Counted from the first letter of the stretch, positions 1 to 10,277 are shown. The stretch is 64,000 bases of DNA from Pseudoalteromonas distincta (GCF_000814675.1 NZ_JWIG01000021.1:124001-188000), one strand, 5' to 3'. The notes: generated from the letters alone by a model not told the origin. Translations and numbers: made by a program.

Positions 1-53
1 AAATTAGCAGCAAATTGTGCCCTGTAAATTTTGCACCAAAAAGGAAAATTTAC

Positions 54-68
54 GCACCAATATAGTGC
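54..68. promoter_or_regulatory. NtrC-binding site upstream of glnA
   Basis: GCACCAATATAGTGC is a perfect GCAC-N7-GTGC dyad, the known NtrC (GlnG) operator form. It lies about 65 bp upstream of a sigma54 -24/-12 element, the usual enhancer arrangement for glnA. A weaker GCACC half-site lies just upstream near position 34. Confidence 0.8.
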
Positions 69-131
69 GTTTGTACATTCCATTTTGATGCAACGATATT
101 TTTTTAATTTATAAACAGCTAGTTATAAAAA

Positions 132-148
132 TGGCACAAAATCAGCTT
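132..148 (+). promoter_or_regulatory. sigma54 promoter of glnA
   Basis: TGGCAC-N7-GCTT has GG at 133-134 and GC at 145-146, exactly 10 bp apart, as required for the -24/-12 elements of RpoN promoters. The expected transcript start is near 158, which gives a short leader before the glnA start at 204. Together with the upstream NtrC dyad it predicts induction under nitrogen limitation. Confidence 0.8.
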
Positions 149-203
149 AGTAAATCCCAAAGCAATTATGCAGCAATAACAAAACCCAATAGTTGGAGGA
201 CAC

Positions 204-1610
204 ATGTCACAATCGGTTTTAGATTTTATTAAAGAAAATGACGTTAAGTTCATTGATTTACGCTTTACTGACACTAAGGGTAAAGAACAACATGTATCTA
301 TTCCTCATCACCAAGTTGATGAAGACTTTTTTGAAGACGGTAAAATGTTTGACGGTTCTTCAATTGCAGGCTGGAAAGGCATAAACGAATCAGACATGGT
401 ATTAATGCCAGTTGCTGAATCAATCAAACTAGACCCTTTCACTGAAGAATCAACATTAATCGTACGTTGTGACGTAGTAGAGCCTTCAACGCTTCAAGGT
501 TATGAGCGCGACCCGCGTTCTGTTGCTAAGCGTGCTGAAGATTACATGCGCTCTACAGGTATTGCAGATACAGTTTTATTTGGCCCTGAGCCAGAGTTTT
601 TCGTATTTGACGACGTTAAATACAAATCAGATATGTCTGGTTCTATGTACAAAATTGATTCTAAGCAAGCTGCTTGGAACTCAGATAAAGAATATGCAGA
701 TGGCAACACAGGTCACCGTCCAGGTATTAAAGGCGGTTACTTCCCAGTTGCTCCTGTTGATGACTTCCAAGATTGGCGTTCAGCTACGTGTCTAGTTCTA
801 GAAGAAATGGGCCAAGTAGTAGAAGCACATCACCACGAAGTTGCAACAGCAGGTCAAAACGAGATTGCTACTCGCTTTAATACAATGGTATTAAAAGCGG
901 ATGAAATCCAAGAAATGAAATATGTTATCCATAACATGGCTCACTTATACGGTAAAACAGCAACGTTTATGCCTAAGCCTGTTGTTGGTGATAACGGTTC
1001 TGGTATGCATTGTCACCAGTCACTTGCTAAAGATGGTGTAAACCTTTTTGCTGGTGATAAGTACGGCGGCCTTTCTGAAGATGCGCTTTACTACATTGGC
1101 GGTATCATCAAGCATGCTAAAGCAATTAACGCTTTTGCAAATGCCTCTACTAACTCGTACAAACGTTTAGTACCAGGTTTTGAAGCACCAGTTATGCTTG
1201 CATACTCTGCACGTAACCGTTCTGCATCAATCCGTATCCCAGTGGTTCCATCTGAAAAAGGTCGTCGTATTGAAGTACGCTTCCCAGATCCAACAGCTAA
1301 CCCATACCTTGCTTTCTCAGCAATGCTTATGGCTGGCCTTGATGGTATCAAAAACAAGATCCACCCTGGCGATGCTATGGATAAAGATTTATACGACTTA
1401 CCAGCTGAAGAAGCAGCAGAAATCCCAACTGTTGCAGCATCACTTGACGAAGCACTATCTGCACTTAGCGCAGACCGTGAATTCTTAACTCAAGGTGGTG
1501 TATTCACTGATGACTTAATCGATGCTTACATCGAACTTAAATCTAAAGAAGTTGAAAAGCTTAACATGACAACTCACCCAGTTGAGTTTGAAATGTACTA
1601 CAGCTGTTAA
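204..1610 (+). CDS. glnA: Type I glutamine synthetase GlnA
   Basis: Makes glutamine from glutamate, ammonia and ATP in the cytoplasm and is the central nitrogen assimilation enzyme. The 468 residues match the usual length for the bacterial dodecameric enzyme (469 in E. coli). Visible motifs are the N-terminal beta-grasp strand ending in MFDGSS, the metal-ligand motif GPEPEFF near residue 127, [10 protein letters not shown] near 265, NRSASIRIP near 340, and LYDLP near 396, which carries the Tyr that is adenylylated in enteric GlnA. GGAGG sits 8 nt before the ATG. It has a sigma54/NtrC promoter upstream and a terminator at 1639-1661. The nitrogen sensor genes glnL and glnG follow one gene further down. 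Confidence 0.98.
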   Translation: MSQSVLDFIKENDVKFIDLRFTDTKGKEQHVSIPHHQVDEDFFEDGKMFDGSSIAGWKGINESDMVLMPVAESIKLDPFTEESTLIVRCDVVEPSTLQGYERDPRSVAKRAEDYMRSTGIADTVLFGPEPEFFVFDDVKYKSDMSGSMYKIDSKQAAWNSDKEYADGNTGHRPGIKGGYFPVAPVDDFQDWRSATCLVLEEMGQVVEAHHHEVATAGQNEIATRFNTMVLKADEIQEMKYVIHNMAHLYGKTATFMPKPVVGDNGSGMHCHQSLAKDGVNLFAGDKYGGLSEDALYYIGGIIKHAKAINAFANASTNSYKRLVPGFEAPVMLAYSARNRSASIRIPVVPSEKGRRIEVRFPDPTANPYLAFSAMLMAGLDGIKNKIHPGDAMDKDLYDLPAEEAAEIPTVAASLDEALSALSADREFLTQGGVFTDDLIDAYIELKSKEVEKLNMTTHPVEFEMYYSC

Positions 1611-1638
1611 TTTAGCTGTATAAAATATGTGTGTTCTC

Positions 1639-1661
1639 AAGCCCGCTTTGCGGGCTTTTTT
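1639..1661 (+). terminator. Rho-independent terminator after glnA
   Basis: AAGCCCGC-TTT-GCGGGC followed by TTTTTT, 28 bp after the glnA stop codon. Confidence 0.9.
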
Positions 1662-1708
1662 AATGGTAAAATTAATCAATCTCCACTAAAGTTAAGTTAC
1701 CGACAAAA

Positions 1709-2245
1709 ATGCAGGGCTGCAGAGTGAACAACAAGATTTTATTACTATTAATTGCTTTAGGATTAAGCAATTATGGTTACGCTGGTGAAACAAAGATATA
1801 CGCTTGGAAAGATAAAAATGGCGTATTAGTATTCTCTGACACCCCTCATAAAGGTGCTAAAGAGGTAAAGCTTACCAGCCAAGATCTTAATATACCTGCA
1901 ACAAATACTGACATTTTTGACGAGCAACCCCAGCCTCAACAAGCGGGCTTTAGTATTGCCATTTCCTCACCTGATCATAACCAGACTATTCGTGAAAATA
2001 CCGGCACTGTTTATGTTACTAGCCGAATAAAACCGCGCTTTGAAACTGGTTTTACTATACAACTTTTTATTGATGGCAAAGCACATGGCCCAGCCAGTGA
2101 CAGTTCAACCTTTGCAATAAGAGATGTAGAACGTGGTGAGCACACACTACAATTAAAGCTTTTTAATAGTAAAAACCAAGTTATTGCTATAAGTGAGCCC
2201 TGCATATTTTTTATGCACCGAAAAGGGCTAAACCTAAGTAACTAA
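1709..2245 (+). CDS. DUF4124-domain periplasmic protein
   Basis: A 178-residue exported protein of unknown function. Residues about 8-25 form a signal peptide (hydrophobic core LLLLIALGL, cleavage near YAGE). The mature N-terminus has the DUF4124 hallmark: KIYAWKDKNGV followed by FSDTPH. The C-terminal half looks like a beta-rich Ig-like domain (IAISSPDHNQTI and later strands). The start could be ATG at 1709 or GTG at 1724; the GTG would remove five residues ahead of the signal peptide. It sits between glnA and glnL but is separated from glnA by a terminator, so common regulation is not certain. A second DUF4124 protein lies at 10533-11081. Confidence 0.8.
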   Translation: MQGCRVNNKILLLLIALGLSNYGYAGETKIYAWKDKNGVLVFSDTPHKGAKEVKLTSQDLNIPATNTDIFDEQPQPQQAGFSIAISSPDHNQTIRENTGTVYVTSRIKPRFETGFTIQLFIDGKAHGPASDSSTFAIRDVERGEHTLQLKLFNSKNQVIAISEPCIFFMHRKGLNLSN

Positions 2246-2308
2246 ATTGGGGCATTACTAAACGTGCAGCAGTGTATTTTACTATATAACTTGCTTGTAA
2301 ATATTCAC

Positions 2309-2323
2309 GCACTAAAATGGTGC
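2309..2323. promoter_or_regulatory. NtrC box directly before glnL
   Basis: GCACTAAAATGGTGC matches the NtrC consensus dyad closely (GCAC-N7-GTGC). It ends 4 nt before the glnL ATG at 2328, in the place where a Shine-Dalgarno sequence would be expected. In enterics NtrC represses glnL from such a site; autorepression of glnLG is inferred here. Confidence 0.82.
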
Positions 2324-2327
2324 AGCT

Positions 2328-3398
2328 ATGATTAATAATAAAAACTTTAGCCCTGAGCTACTCGATGCTATTTGGCAAAATCAAACAACCGCTATCATGT
2401 TGCTAGATAAAAACTTCACCGTTGTCTATGCCAATACCAGTACTAGCGAACTGCTTGGCCTTGGTAACAAGCGCCTATTAGATCAGCCTTTCGACAGTCT
2501 TTTTAATTACCATTCAATCGATTTGCAGCGTATAGAACAATACTCATTAGTTGAAGGTGTAGATTGCCAGCAGCACAGAGCTGACGTGGTTTTTAGCGAT
2601 TCTCGCCATGCAAAAGTAGCCGTAAGTACACGACAAATTAAGTTTGATGGCTCACTTTATATTTTATTTGAGTGGCGCCAAACTGATGACGAAATTAAGC
2701 ACGACCAAGCGTCTAATCAAATGCATCAATACCAAGCAGCCCGAAATCTAATTAGAGGCTTAGCTCACGAAATTAAAAATCCTTTAGGTGGAATTCGCGG
2801 AGCGGCGCAGTTATTGCAGTATGAGGTTGATCAACAAGAAAGAGACCAATGTGCTGAACTTATCATTGAGCAAGCTGACCGATTACGCGAATTAGTAGAT
2901 AGGCTTTTAGGGCCAAATCAGCTTCCGCAAAAATCGTATGGCAATATACATCAATCACTTGAATCAGTTGCACGACTAAGTACGTTAGATAATTGTTCTA
3001 ACATTAGCTTGGTTAAAGATTACGACCCAAGCATTCCTGATGTATACATTGATCAAGGCAAAATTCAGCAAGTAGTATTAAACATTGTTCGAAATGCTCA
3101 GCAGGCGCTTGTAGATGGCGGTGAAATAACAATAAAAACCCGCATTAATCATCAACATCGTCGCCCAGGTAAAGCACCTAAAAAAGCCTTGTTGATCCAA
3201 ATATCTGATAACGGACCAGGTATTGATCCCAGTGTACGTGAAACACTGTTCTACCCTATGATCACCAATAAAGAAGATGGCTCAGGGTTAGGACTCTCAA
3301 TAGCGCAAACGCTGATAGATCAACATGATGGCTATATAGAATGTGATAGCTGGCCTGGACATACTGAATTTAATATCTATCTGCCCTTTGCAGATTAA
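2328..3398 (+). CDS. glnL: Nitrogen sensor histidine kinase NtrB
   Basis: Kinase/phosphatase of the Ntr two-component system; in the known pathway it is controlled by PII and phosphorylates NtrC when nitrogen is limiting. An N-terminal PAS domain covers residues about 10-110. The H box is GLAHEIKNPLGGIRGAAQLL near 144-163, the N box is IVRNAQQA, and the ATP-lid glycines are DNGPGI and GSGLGLSIAQ. It has no transmembrane segment, so it is cytosolic like other NtrB proteins. The length of 356 is normal. No clear Shine-Dalgarno precedes the ATG, where an NtrC box lies instead. The stop codon is 14 nt before the glnG start, so the two genes form one operon. Confidence 0.95.
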   Translation: MINNKNFSPELLDAIWQNQTTAIMLLDKNFTVVYANTSTSELLGLGNKRLLDQPFDSLFNYHSIDLQRIEQYSLVEGVDCQQHRADVVFSDSRHAKVAVSTRQIKFDGSLYILFEWRQTDDEIKHDQASNQMHQYQAARNLIRGLAHEIKNPLGGIRGAAQLLQYEVDQQERDQCAELIIEQADRLRELVDRLLGPNQLPQKSYGNIHQSLESVARLSTLDNCSNISLVKDYDPSIPDVYIDQGKIQQVVLNIVRNAQQALVDGGEITIKTRINHQHRRPGKAPKKALLIQISDNGPGIDPSVRETLFYPMITNKEDGSGLGLSIAQTLIDQHDGYIECDSWPGHTEFNIYLPFAD

Positions 3399-3412
3399 TG
3401 TTTGGAGTTTGC

Positions 3413-4798
3413 ATGAAAACAGTTTGGCTTGTAGATGATGATGCTTCTATTCGATTTGTACTTGAAAAAGCACTAACCCGTGCAGGGTTTAACGCAGAAA
3501 GCTTTGCTAATGCGCAAGATGTATTAAGCGCATTAAAGTTTAGTCAACCTACTGTTTTAGTTTCGGACGTACGAATGCCTGGTATGGATGGCATGGCGTT
3601 GCTTGAGCTTATAGCAGAGCAAAACCCTGGGCTGCCGGTTATTATAATGACAGCCCACTCTGATTTGGACTCTGCAGTTAATGCATTCCAAAAAGGTGCT
3701 TTTGAATACCTAGCTAAGCCGTTTGATTTAAACGAAGCAGTGGCGCTAGTCGAGAGCGCATGCAGAGCAAACTCCACTAAAAAAACTAAGCGAAAGCAAG
3801 CTCCACCAAAAAGTGCCCACATTATTGGTGAAGCACCCGCTATGCAAGAAGTGTTTAGAGCGATAGGTAAACTATCGGCCTCAAGCATGAGCGTATTAAT
3901 AAATGGTGAATCTGGCACAGGTAAAGAACTTGTCGCCAGCGCCCTGCACAATCATAGTCCACGTAAAGAAAATCAATTTATTGCACTTAACATGGCGGCC
4001 ATTCCAAAAGAGCTTGTTGAGTCAGAGTTATTTGGCCACGAAAAAGGCGCGTTTACGGGCGCCGATAGCGTACGTAAAGGCCGCTTTGAGCAAGCCAATG
4101 GCGGTACACTATTTTTAGATGAAATTGGTGATATGCCACTTGATGTGCAAACACGTTTATTACGCGTTCTTGCCGATGGTGAGTTTTATCGCGTTGGTGG
4201 CCATCAAAGTATAAAAGTGGACGTACGCATTATTGCAGCTACGCACCAAAACCTTGAAGATTTAGTTAAACAAGGCAAGTTTAGGGATGATTTATTTCAT
4301 CGTCTTAATGTTGTGCGCCTACGTTTACCTGCACTTCGAGAGCGTACTGAAGATATAGAAAGCTTATCGCAACACTTTTTACATAAAAGCGCTAAAGAGC
4401 TACAAGTAGAAAGTAAAGTACTGAGCCCTAAAGCGACTGAGCAATTACGTTTATTTAATTGGCCAGGTAATGTACGCCAATTAGAAAACACGTGTCGCTG
4501 GCTTACTGTAATGGCACCGGGTGAGCTTGTAAGCGAGCAAGACTTACCGCCGGAGATTCTGGATGCTTCACCAACCCAAGAAGAAGGTGATTGGCTCGAT
4601 GCATTCCAGCAATGGCTTAATCAAGAGCTAAAAAAAGGCAAAGAAAATATTTGGCCTGACATTCAAGCTCAACTAGAAACTCGCTTAATAAAAACAGCCC
4701 TCGCTAATTGCTCTGGTCATAAGCAAGATGCTGCTATAAAAATTGGTTGGGGGCGCAACACGTTGACCCGAAAATTAAAAGAGCGCAATATTAGCTGA
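3413..4798 (+). CDS. glnG: Nitrogen regulator NtrC, sigma54 activator
   Basis: Response regulator and enhancer-binding protein that activates sigma54 promoters such as glnA. The receiver domain covers residues about 1-120 (VDDD acidic pocket, phospho-acceptor Asp in [10 protein letters not shown]). The AAA+ domain has Walker A GESGTGKE, the sigma54-contact loop GAFTGA and Walker [12 protein letters not shown] Fis-type helix-turn-helix ends the protein ([13 protein letters not shown] to NTLTRKLKE). I prefer ATG 3413, preceded by TTGGAG, over the in-frame ATG at 3398 that overlaps the glnL stop. The result is 461 residues, close to the enteric 469. Confidence 0.96.
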   Translation: MKTVWLVDDDASIRFVLEKALTRAGFNAESFANAQDVLSALKFSQPTVLVSDVRMPGMDGMALLELIAEQNPGLPVIIMTAHSDLDSAVNAFQKGAFEYLAKPFDLNEAVALVESACRANSTKKTKRKQAPPKSAHIIGEAPAMQEVFRAIGKLSASSMSVLINGESGTGKELVASALHNHSPRKENQFIALNMAAIPKELVESELFGHEKGAFTGADSVRKGRFEQANGGTLFLDEIGDMPLDVQTRLLRVLADGEFYRVGGHQSIKVDVRIIAATHQNLEDLVKQGKFRDDLFHRLNVVRLRLPALRERTEDIESLSQHFLHKSAKELQVESKVLSPKATEQLRLFNWPGNVRQLENTCRWLTVMAPGELVSEQDLPPEILDASPTQEEGDWLDAFQQWLNQELKKGKENIWPDIQAQLETRLIKTALANCSGHKQDAAIKIGWGRNTLTRKLKERNIS

Positions 4799-4827
4799 TT
4801 AAACGCTTTTAACACATTTGGTTATTG

Positions 4828-5286
4828 ATGAAGCTAATCGAACATATTCCATTATTCAAACAAATGGAAATTATAAACAGGCTGCACTTTTTTAAAGAAT
4901 TTACGCTCAGCGAGCGCCAAGTCTTATTGGAGTCGTTCGGCCTGTTATATTTAGTAAGTCAGCATCAATTTTTATTTAAGCAATACGATAACGACAAGCG
5001 CTTGTACATTGTACTTAGCGGCGCATTATTAGTATTTAAGCATAACCATTTACTAGAACTTGGCACTATTGAGCCCGGTGAATTTATAGGTGAAGGTGCC
5101 TTTATAAATAACCGAGAGCGCAGTACTAGCGCTCGCGCTAAAACCGACACCATAGTACTTGCCATTACCCCTGAAGCACTCACCCGCTTACCTAATGTTA
5201 TCCGCGAAAAAATTAAAGACCGAATTATTGAAGGTATGAGCCTGCGCATTGCCAAATTAAGCGAGCATATAGAAACTCACGGTTAG
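4828..5286 (+). CDS. Cyclic nucleotide-binding domain protein
   Basis: A 152-residue protein consisting almost only of a cNMP-binding (CRP N-terminal type) beta-barrel: FKEFTLSERQ..., LYIVLSGALLVF, and the phosphate-binding-cassette-like segment EPGEFIGEGAFINNRERSTSARA, followed by a short helical end. There is no DNA-binding domain, so it is not a CRP-family regulator. ATG 4828 is preferred over TTG 4825. It starts 29 bp after glnG in the same direction and may be co-transcribed. Its ligand and partner are unknown; an anti-kinase or sensor subunit role would be a guess. Confidence 0.75.
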   Translation: MKLIEHIPLFKQMEIINRLHFFKEFTLSERQVLLESFGLLYLVSQHQFLFKQYDNDKRLYIVLSGALLVFKHNHLLELGTIEPGEFIGEGAFINNRERSTSARAKTDTIVLAITPEALTRLPNVIREKIKDRIIEGMSLRIAKLSEHIETHG

Positions 5287-5431
5287 AGACTGTTTATATC
5301 CCCAAGTTGATTCTAGCTGCTACCTTTGAGTTGCACTCAACGTTTATGTATAAATATACGCAGTCGGTTACTGACACGTACTTAATAAAATGGCTAAGCA
5401 CACTAAAACTATATTTTTGATAAATAGCAAA

Positions 5432-5719
5432 TCAGCTAATTTGGCTATCTAACCAAGCATCAACACTTTTGCGAGTATATAAAACTTCTTTAAACAAACG
5501 ATGACGTTCAAATTCAAGTTTTGTTTTTCTCGTGGCATCACCACTAACTAAACGGCTATGGGTATCATTGAATTTTGAAATTACAGAAAAACCGCGCTCA
5601 TCTTGATCAGCTTGCTTTTTTACAGAATTAGCAAGGTGCTCTCTAACATCGTCAGCAGTTAACATACCTGAATTATCTAATCCCATTAGCTCTTTTTTCA
5701 TTGCTAATCTTACGCCCAT
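5432..5719 (-). CDS. Hypothetical protein, 95 aa
   Basis: I do not recognise this protein. It is small, soluble, charged and mostly helical, without cysteines, signal peptide or membrane segment. The reading frame is supported by a Shine-Dalgarno-like GGAG 8 nt before the ATG and by a convincing amino acid composition (many Lys, Asp, Glu, Arg). It runs against both neighbours and stands alone. It may be a lineage-restricted conserved protein. Confidence 0.6.
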   Translation of the reverse strand: MGVRLAMKKELMGLDNSGMLTADDVREHLANSVKKQADQDERGFSVISKFNDTHSRLVSGDATRKTKLEFERHRLFKEVLYTRKSVDAWLDSQIS

Positions 5720-5964
5720 TTCCTACTCCATTTAATGAAAAATATTTATTCCGCCAAAGTTTTAGCAATTAGCAGGCCATACGTAAAATTAACTGCTGCA
5801 AAGATTACTCTTCAATTGCTTCAGTTTTTTTAAAGACAGATAAAATACATAAAAACTTTCGTCGTTATTTCCCTATTACAATTAGCTAAAGTTACTTGCT
5901 TTGGTGCAAAAATAGCTGCAAGCCTTTATACTACAGCTTGTGCGTTACCCCACCGAGAGCAAAT

Positions 5965-6348
5965 ATGAACGAAGAATACATAGAAATAGAATTAGAAGAA
6001 GAGCCGATTGAGCTCTGTAAATTATTAAAAGTACTAAACTTAGTTGAAGGTGGCGGCCAAGCTAAAAACCTAATTACTGAAGGCTATGTGGGTGTTAACC
6101 ATGAAATTTGTACAATTAAACGGAAAAAATTATACAGTGGTGATGTACTAGAGTTTGATGGTGAGTTTTTTAAACTCTCACTAAGTGAAGATGCAATCCC
6201 TGCAGAAAAACCTGCGGTACAAACTCAAGCAGAGTCAAAGCAAGCTGCACCACAACCAACAAATCAACCAGCTAAAAGTAAGCGTAAGCGAACTAAAAAA
6301 CCAAAAGTAGATGATAAAACAGGTCGTCGTCCTATTTCATTTGGTTAA
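5965..6348 (+). CDS. S4-domain RNA-binding protein (YbcJ-like)
   Basis: A 127-residue protein with an acidic N-terminus and one S4 RNA-binding domain at residues about 14-75: IELCKLLKVLNLVEGGGQAK, LITEGYVGVNHEI, and the SGDVLEF strand. YbcJ-like S4 proteins are thought to bind structured RNA or ribosomal particles. A long low-complexity tail follows, rich in Ala, Gln and Pro and then in Lys and Arg (KSKRKRTKKPK). ATG 5965 is chosen because GAGAGC lies before it and the upstream extension in the same frame has no domain character. A terminator follows at 6374-6404. Confidence 0.85.
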   Translation: MNEEYIEIELEEEPIELCKLLKVLNLVEGGGQAKNLITEGYVGVNHEICTIKRKKLYSGDVLEFDGEFFKLSLSEDAIPAEKPAVQTQAESKQAAPQPTNQPAKSKRKRTKKPKVDDKTGRRPISFG

Positions 6349-6373
6349 GCATTTAAAAGCACTCTTTTTATAT

Positions 6374-6404
6374 AAAAAGGCCAACTTGTATAGTTGGCCT
6401 TTTT
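6374..6404 (+). terminator. Rho-independent terminator after S4 gene
   Basis: AAAAAGGCCAAC-ttgtata-GTTGGCCTTTTT, a symmetric 12-bp stem with A and T tails that can work in both directions; here it closes the S4-domain gene. Confidence 0.88.
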
Positions 6405-6449
6405 ACTCTTTAATAACCTCGTTAATAATAATAAAAACAAGGTTATAAA

Positions 6450-6878
6450 ATGTCTGTAAACACACCTAAAAATTGGTTTAAACCCGTTGTATGGGCGGCA
6501 CTCGTATGGAACTTACTTGGCGTTATTGCATTTGCTATGCACATGATGATGACACCCGAAATGATAGGTAAACTTCCGTTAGATCAACAAGCTGCCTACT
6601 CTGACATCCCTCTTTGGTCAACCATTGCATTTGCTGTAGCTGTATTTGGAAGCACTTTGGGTTGTCTGTTTTTACTTGCTAAAAACGCGCTGGCAACACC
6701 TACTTTTGCGCTATCGCTCGGCGCTATTTTAATTCAGCAATATTATAATTTTGTGGTCATAAATAGTATTGAGCTACTTGGCGCAAGTGCGGTATTTATG
6801 CCTATTTTTGTAATCATTATTGCCATCGCTTTACTTTGCTTGAGTATTAAAGGTAAGCAACAAGGTTGGTTACAGTAA
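6450..6878 (+). CDS. Small four-helix membrane protein
   Basis: A 142-residue inner membrane protein. Four hydrophobic segments are visible at about residues 12-32, 52-75, 82-105 and 113-136. No enzymatic motif is present. It resembles the many small uncharacterised DoxX-like or 'sugar transporter' membrane proteins in size, but I cannot assign a family firmly. AAGG lies about 8 nt before the ATG. It is between terminators and so probably monocistronic. Confidence 0.7.
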   Translation: MSVNTPKNWFKPVVWAALVWNLLGVIAFAMHMMMTPEMIGKLPLDQQAAYSDIPLWSTIAFAVAVFGSTLGCLFLLAKNALATPTFALSLGAILIQQYYNFVVINSIELLGASAVFMPIFVIIIAIALLCLSIKGKQQGWLQ

Positions 6879-7083
6879 TTAATAAGGGTCGAAATAACTT
6901 TTGACCCTATCTCTTCTTTTAAATCATCTCTTGAAATTAAATTTTTCAGCATCATCTCTACTATAATAACTGTATAAAATTCGTTCTCTAAACGCGATTT
7001 TTTACACTGGTATGTACTTTGCAACTCGAACACTACAGAGGTCACTCTTCAAAACATTTTTATAATTCATAAAGGGGCAAATA

Positions 7084-9828
7084 ATGAATAATAGTTTCGA
7101 TACCCAACATCAGCTCACAATAAATGGTGAGCAATATCATATTCATTCTCTAAAAGGACTTGGCGACAAAGCGAAACGATTGCCCTTTTCCTTAAAAGTA
7201 CTACTTGAAAACCTTCTTCGTAACGAAGATGGCGTAAATATAAAAGAACAAGACATTCAAGCCCTTCTTAATTGGGATCCTCAAGCAAAGCCTTCATCTG
7301 AAGTTGCCTTTACTCCCGCCCGTGTTGTTATGCAAGATTTTACCGGCGTACCCGCTATTGTAGATTTAGCCGCGATGCGTGACGCAATGGAAAAGCTAGG
7401 TGGAGATCCTGCAAAAATAAACCCGTTATCGCCTGCTGAACTTGTGATTGACCATTCGGTACAAGTAGATGGCTACGGAAATGATGGTGCATTTGATTTA
7501 AATGCAAAACTTGAGTACGACCGAAATAAAGAACGTTATGAATTTTTACGTTGGGGACAAACCGCTTTTGATAATTTAAAAGTAGTGCCACCAGCAACCG
7601 GCATTGTTCACCAAGTAAACCTAGAATACTTAGCGCGCGTTGTTTTTAATGAAGAGCGCGACGGAAAAAAATTCGCTTACCCAGATACGCTTGTAGGGAC
7701 TGACTCTCACACCACCATGATTAATGGCTTAGGCGTGCTTGGTTGGGGTGTAGGCGGCATTGAAGCTGAAGCAGCCATGCTTGGTCAGCCAATTAGCTTA
7801 CTCATTCCACAAGTAGTAGGTATGAAGCTAAGCGGACGTTTACCTGAAGGTACTACCGCAACCGATTTAGTGTTAACAGTAACCGAAATACTGCGTAATC
7901 ATGGCGTAGTGGGTAAATTTGTAGAATTTTATGGTGACGGCCTTGCCGACCTACCACTTGCCGATAGAGCAACCATAGCCAATATGGCACCAGAATACGG
8001 CGCTACGTGTGGTATTTTCCCAATTGATGATGAGACCATTAACTACCTTCGTTTAACAAACCGCGACGAAAAACACTTAAAAGTAATTGAAGATTACGCT
8101 AAGCATCAAGGCTTATGGCGTAACGATGGCGACGAAGCTAATTATACCGATACACTTGAGCTTAAATTAGATGACGTTGTACCAAGCCTTGCAGGCCCTA
8201 AACGCCCACAAGATAGAATTGCCTTAAACGAAGCTGGCAAAGTTATTGGCGATCATTTAAAAGGCTTCCAAGACGAACGTATGGCTCGTCGTGATAAAAG
8301 CGATGAAGAACAAGCTCGTATTGAGAGTGAAGGGCCGACAACAAATCCAGATGAGCCAGTTAACGAAGCGCAGTTTATGGGTGCCGCTAAGGTTAAATTT
8401 AAAGGCCAAGAGTTTGAGCTAAACGATGGCGCTTGTGTTATTGCCGCGATTACCAGCTGTACCAACACCTCTAATCCAAGTGTTATTTTAGCTGCTGGTT
8501 TGGTTGCTAAAAAAGCAAAACAGTTAGGCATTAATGTAAAACCTTGGGTTAAAACATCACTTGCTCCAGGCTCAAAAGTAGTTACCGACTACCTAGAAAA
8601 AGCTGGCCTGATGGGTGACCTAGAAAGCCTAGGCTTTAACTTAGTTGGCTACGGCTGTACTACGTGTATTGGTAACTCAGGGCCACTTGCAACTGAAATA
8701 TCAGACGCGATTCAAAAACATAAATTAGTAGTGAGCTCTATTTTATCGGGTAACCGTAACTTTGAAGGGCGTATTCACCAAGATGTTAAAATGAACTTTT
8801 TAGCCTCTCCTCCGCTTGTTGTAGCTTATGCCATTGCAGGTAGAACCGATATTGACGTATACAACGAACCCCTTGCTCAAGATGCTAACGGTAACGATAT
8901 TTACCTTAAAAACATTTGGCCAAGCGTTAAAGAAGTAAGTGACTTAGTTAAAGAAACCGTAACTAAGGAAATGTTTGAAAAAAGCTACGCTAACGTTTAC
9001 GAAGGCGATAGCCGTTGGCAGCAAATTAAAATACCGGATGGCAAACTTTACGATTGGGATGATGCATCTACCTATATTAAAAAAGCACCCTTTTTTGATG
9101 GTATGAAAATAGAACCACCGGGCATTCCTTCTATTGAAGGTGCACGTTGTTTAGCTAAACTTGGAAATTCAGTAACCACTGACCATATTTCTCCAGCGGG
9201 TGCTATTAAAGCAGAAGCGCCAGCAGGTTTATACTTGCAAGAGAAAGGTGTAGATAAAGCGCAATTTAACTCGTACGGCTCACGCCGTGGTAATCACGAA
9301 GTAATGATGCGTGGAACGTTCGCTAATGTGCGCCTTAAAAACTTACTAGCTCCTGGTACTGAAGGCGGCGTAACACGTACTCAGCCTGGCGATACGCTAG
9401 AGAGCATTTATGATGCAGCAATGGAGTATCAAAAAAATAATACGCCACTCATTATTTTAGCGGGCAAAGAATATGGCACGGGTTCATCTCGTGACTGGGC
9501 TGCTAAAGGCTCACTTTTATTAGGCGTTAAAGCCGTTGTAGCACAAAGCTATGAACGTATTCATCGCTCTAACTTAATTGGTATGGGTGTATTACCGCTG
9601 CAATTTAAAGAAGGTGAAAGCTACGAGTCACACGGGTTAACAGGGCAAGAACAATTTGATATTGATGGCCTGTACGATAAAACCGATGAAGTTACCGTTA
9701 TTGCTACAAATGCCGAAGGTAAAAAAGTAACCTTGAGTGCAGACGTACGTATTGATACCCCTAAAGAGTGGGATTACTACAAACACGGCGGCATTTTACA
9801 ATATGTACTGCGTAATATGCTCGACTAA
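7084..9828 (+). CDS. acnA: Aconitate hydratase A
   Basis: Interconverts citrate and isocitrate in the TCA cycle through a [4Fe-4S] cluster; cytoplasmic. The cluster ligands are seen as [10 protein letters not shown] near residue 459 and [12 protein letters not shown] near 525. The substrate-binding segment [21 protein letters not shown] lies near 210 (longer than shown families only in spacing). The swivel domain has [16 protein letters not shown] near 795 with the active-site serine. At 914 residues it is slightly longer than E. coli AcnA (891); the extra residues form an acidic linker around 395-445. It could only be confused with the 2-methylisocitrate dehydratase AcnD, but no prp genes are nearby. 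It ends with a strong terminator. Confidence 0.95.
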   Translation: MNNSFDTQHQLTINGEQYHIHSLKGLGDKAKRLPFSLKVLLENLLRNEDGVNIKEQDIQALLNWDPQAKPSSEVAFTPARVVMQDFTGVPAIVDLAAMRDAMEKLGGDPAKINPLSPAELVIDHSVQVDGYGNDGAFDLNAKLEYDRNKERYEFLRWGQTAFDNLKVVPPATGIVHQVNLEYLARVVFNEERDGKKFAYPDTLVGTDSHTTMINGLGVLGWGVGGIEAEAAMLGQPISLLIPQVVGMKLSGRLPEGTTATDLVLTVTEILRNHGVVGKFVEFYGDGLADLPLADRATIANMAPEYGATCGIFPIDDETINYLRLTNRDEKHLKVIEDYAKHQGLWRNDGDEANYTDTLELKLDDVVPSLAGPKRPQDRIALNEAGKVIGDHLKGFQDERMARRDKSDEEQARIESEGPTTNPDEPVNEAQFMGAAKVKFKGQEFELNDGACVIAAITSCTNTSNPSVILAAGLVAKKAKQLGINVKPWVKTSLAPGSKVVTDYLEKAGLMGDLESLGFNLVGYGCTTCIGNSGPLATEISDAIQKHKLVVSSILSGNRNFEGRIHQDVKMNFLASPPLVVAYAIAGRTDIDVYNEPLAQDANGNDIYLKNIWPSVKEVSDLVKETVTKEMFEKSYANVYEGDSRWQQIKIPDGKLYDWDDASTYIKKAPFFDGMKIEPPGIPSIEGARCLAKLGNSVTTDHISPAGAIKAEAPAGLYLQEKGVDKAQFNSYGSRRGNHEVMMRGTFANVRLKNLLAPGTEGGVTRTQPGDTLESIYDAAMEYQKNNTPLIILAGKEYGTGSSRDWAAKGSLLLGVKAVVAQSYERIHRSNLIGMGVLPLQFKEGESYESHGLTGQEQFDIDGLYDKTDEVTVIATNAEGKKVTLSADVRIDTPKEWDYYKHGGILQYVLRNMLD

Positions 9829-9851
9829 CAAAGACAGTAGTTAATACATCT

Positions 9852-9885
9852 AAAAGCCCAGCTTAGTAATAAGCTGGGCTTTTTT
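9852..9885 (+). terminator. Rho-independent terminator after acnA
   Basis: AAAAGCCCAGCTTA-gtaa-TAAGCTGGGCTTTTTT, a 13-bp near-perfect stem 24 bp after the acnA stop codon. Confidence 0.92.
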
Positions 9886-9939
9886 ATATGTGCTGTTTGT
9901 TGTCTTAAATCAATGCTAAGCATTTAAAGCGTGCCTACA

Positions 9940-10255
9940 CTAGGGCCTGTTGACCTTTCAGGATTAAAATTTGTTCAACCTAGGGCTATTTAATCGCGGC
10001 GTGAGGTTTGTAACCTAGTGGGCTAAGTAAAAACCGAGCAAAGCTTCCGCGTCCTGCTCACGCCCCTTACCTACATCCATGTAGGCAACAAAGAGTAAAT
10101 AGCCCCTAGGCAGAACCCTTCGAGCAGCGCATGTTTGGCATTTATTCCACGTTAACGCCTATTCATGGGGAATAACCACACTACATAGGCTCTGCCTTGC
10201 CTAAATACCAAACACACTGCTGCAAATTTAACCTCGAAAGATAAACAGGCCCTAG
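9940..10255. repeat. MITE-like element with nested inverted repeats
   Basis: A 316-bp non-coding block bounded by terminal inverted repeats. The left end TAGGGCCTGTTGACCTTTC (9941-9959) pairs with the right end 10236-10254 at 17 of 19 positions, and the flanking C/G at 9940 and 10255 extends the pairing by one. Further nested pairs are CCTAGGGCTATTTA (9979-9992) with TAAATAGCCCCTAGG (10096-10110), GGCGTGAG (9998-10005) with CTCACGCC (10057-10064), the hairpin CTACAT-cc-ATGTAG (10071-10084), and GCAGC..TGTTTGG.ATTTA (from about 10124) with its complement ending near 10222. There is no transposase. It fits a non-autonomous mobile or structured dispersed repeat. Confidence 0.75.
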
Positions 10256-10277
10256 GGCTACTCTTAGTGAGGTAACT

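Noticed and set aside
502..795. Open frame inside glnA on the same strand
   Set aside because: It is a shifted frame within a highly conserved enzyme gene, with a biased composition and no ribosome-binding site.
1091..1357. Antisense open frame over glnA
   Set aside because: It reflects codon bias of the real gene on the other strand; no start signal or family features.
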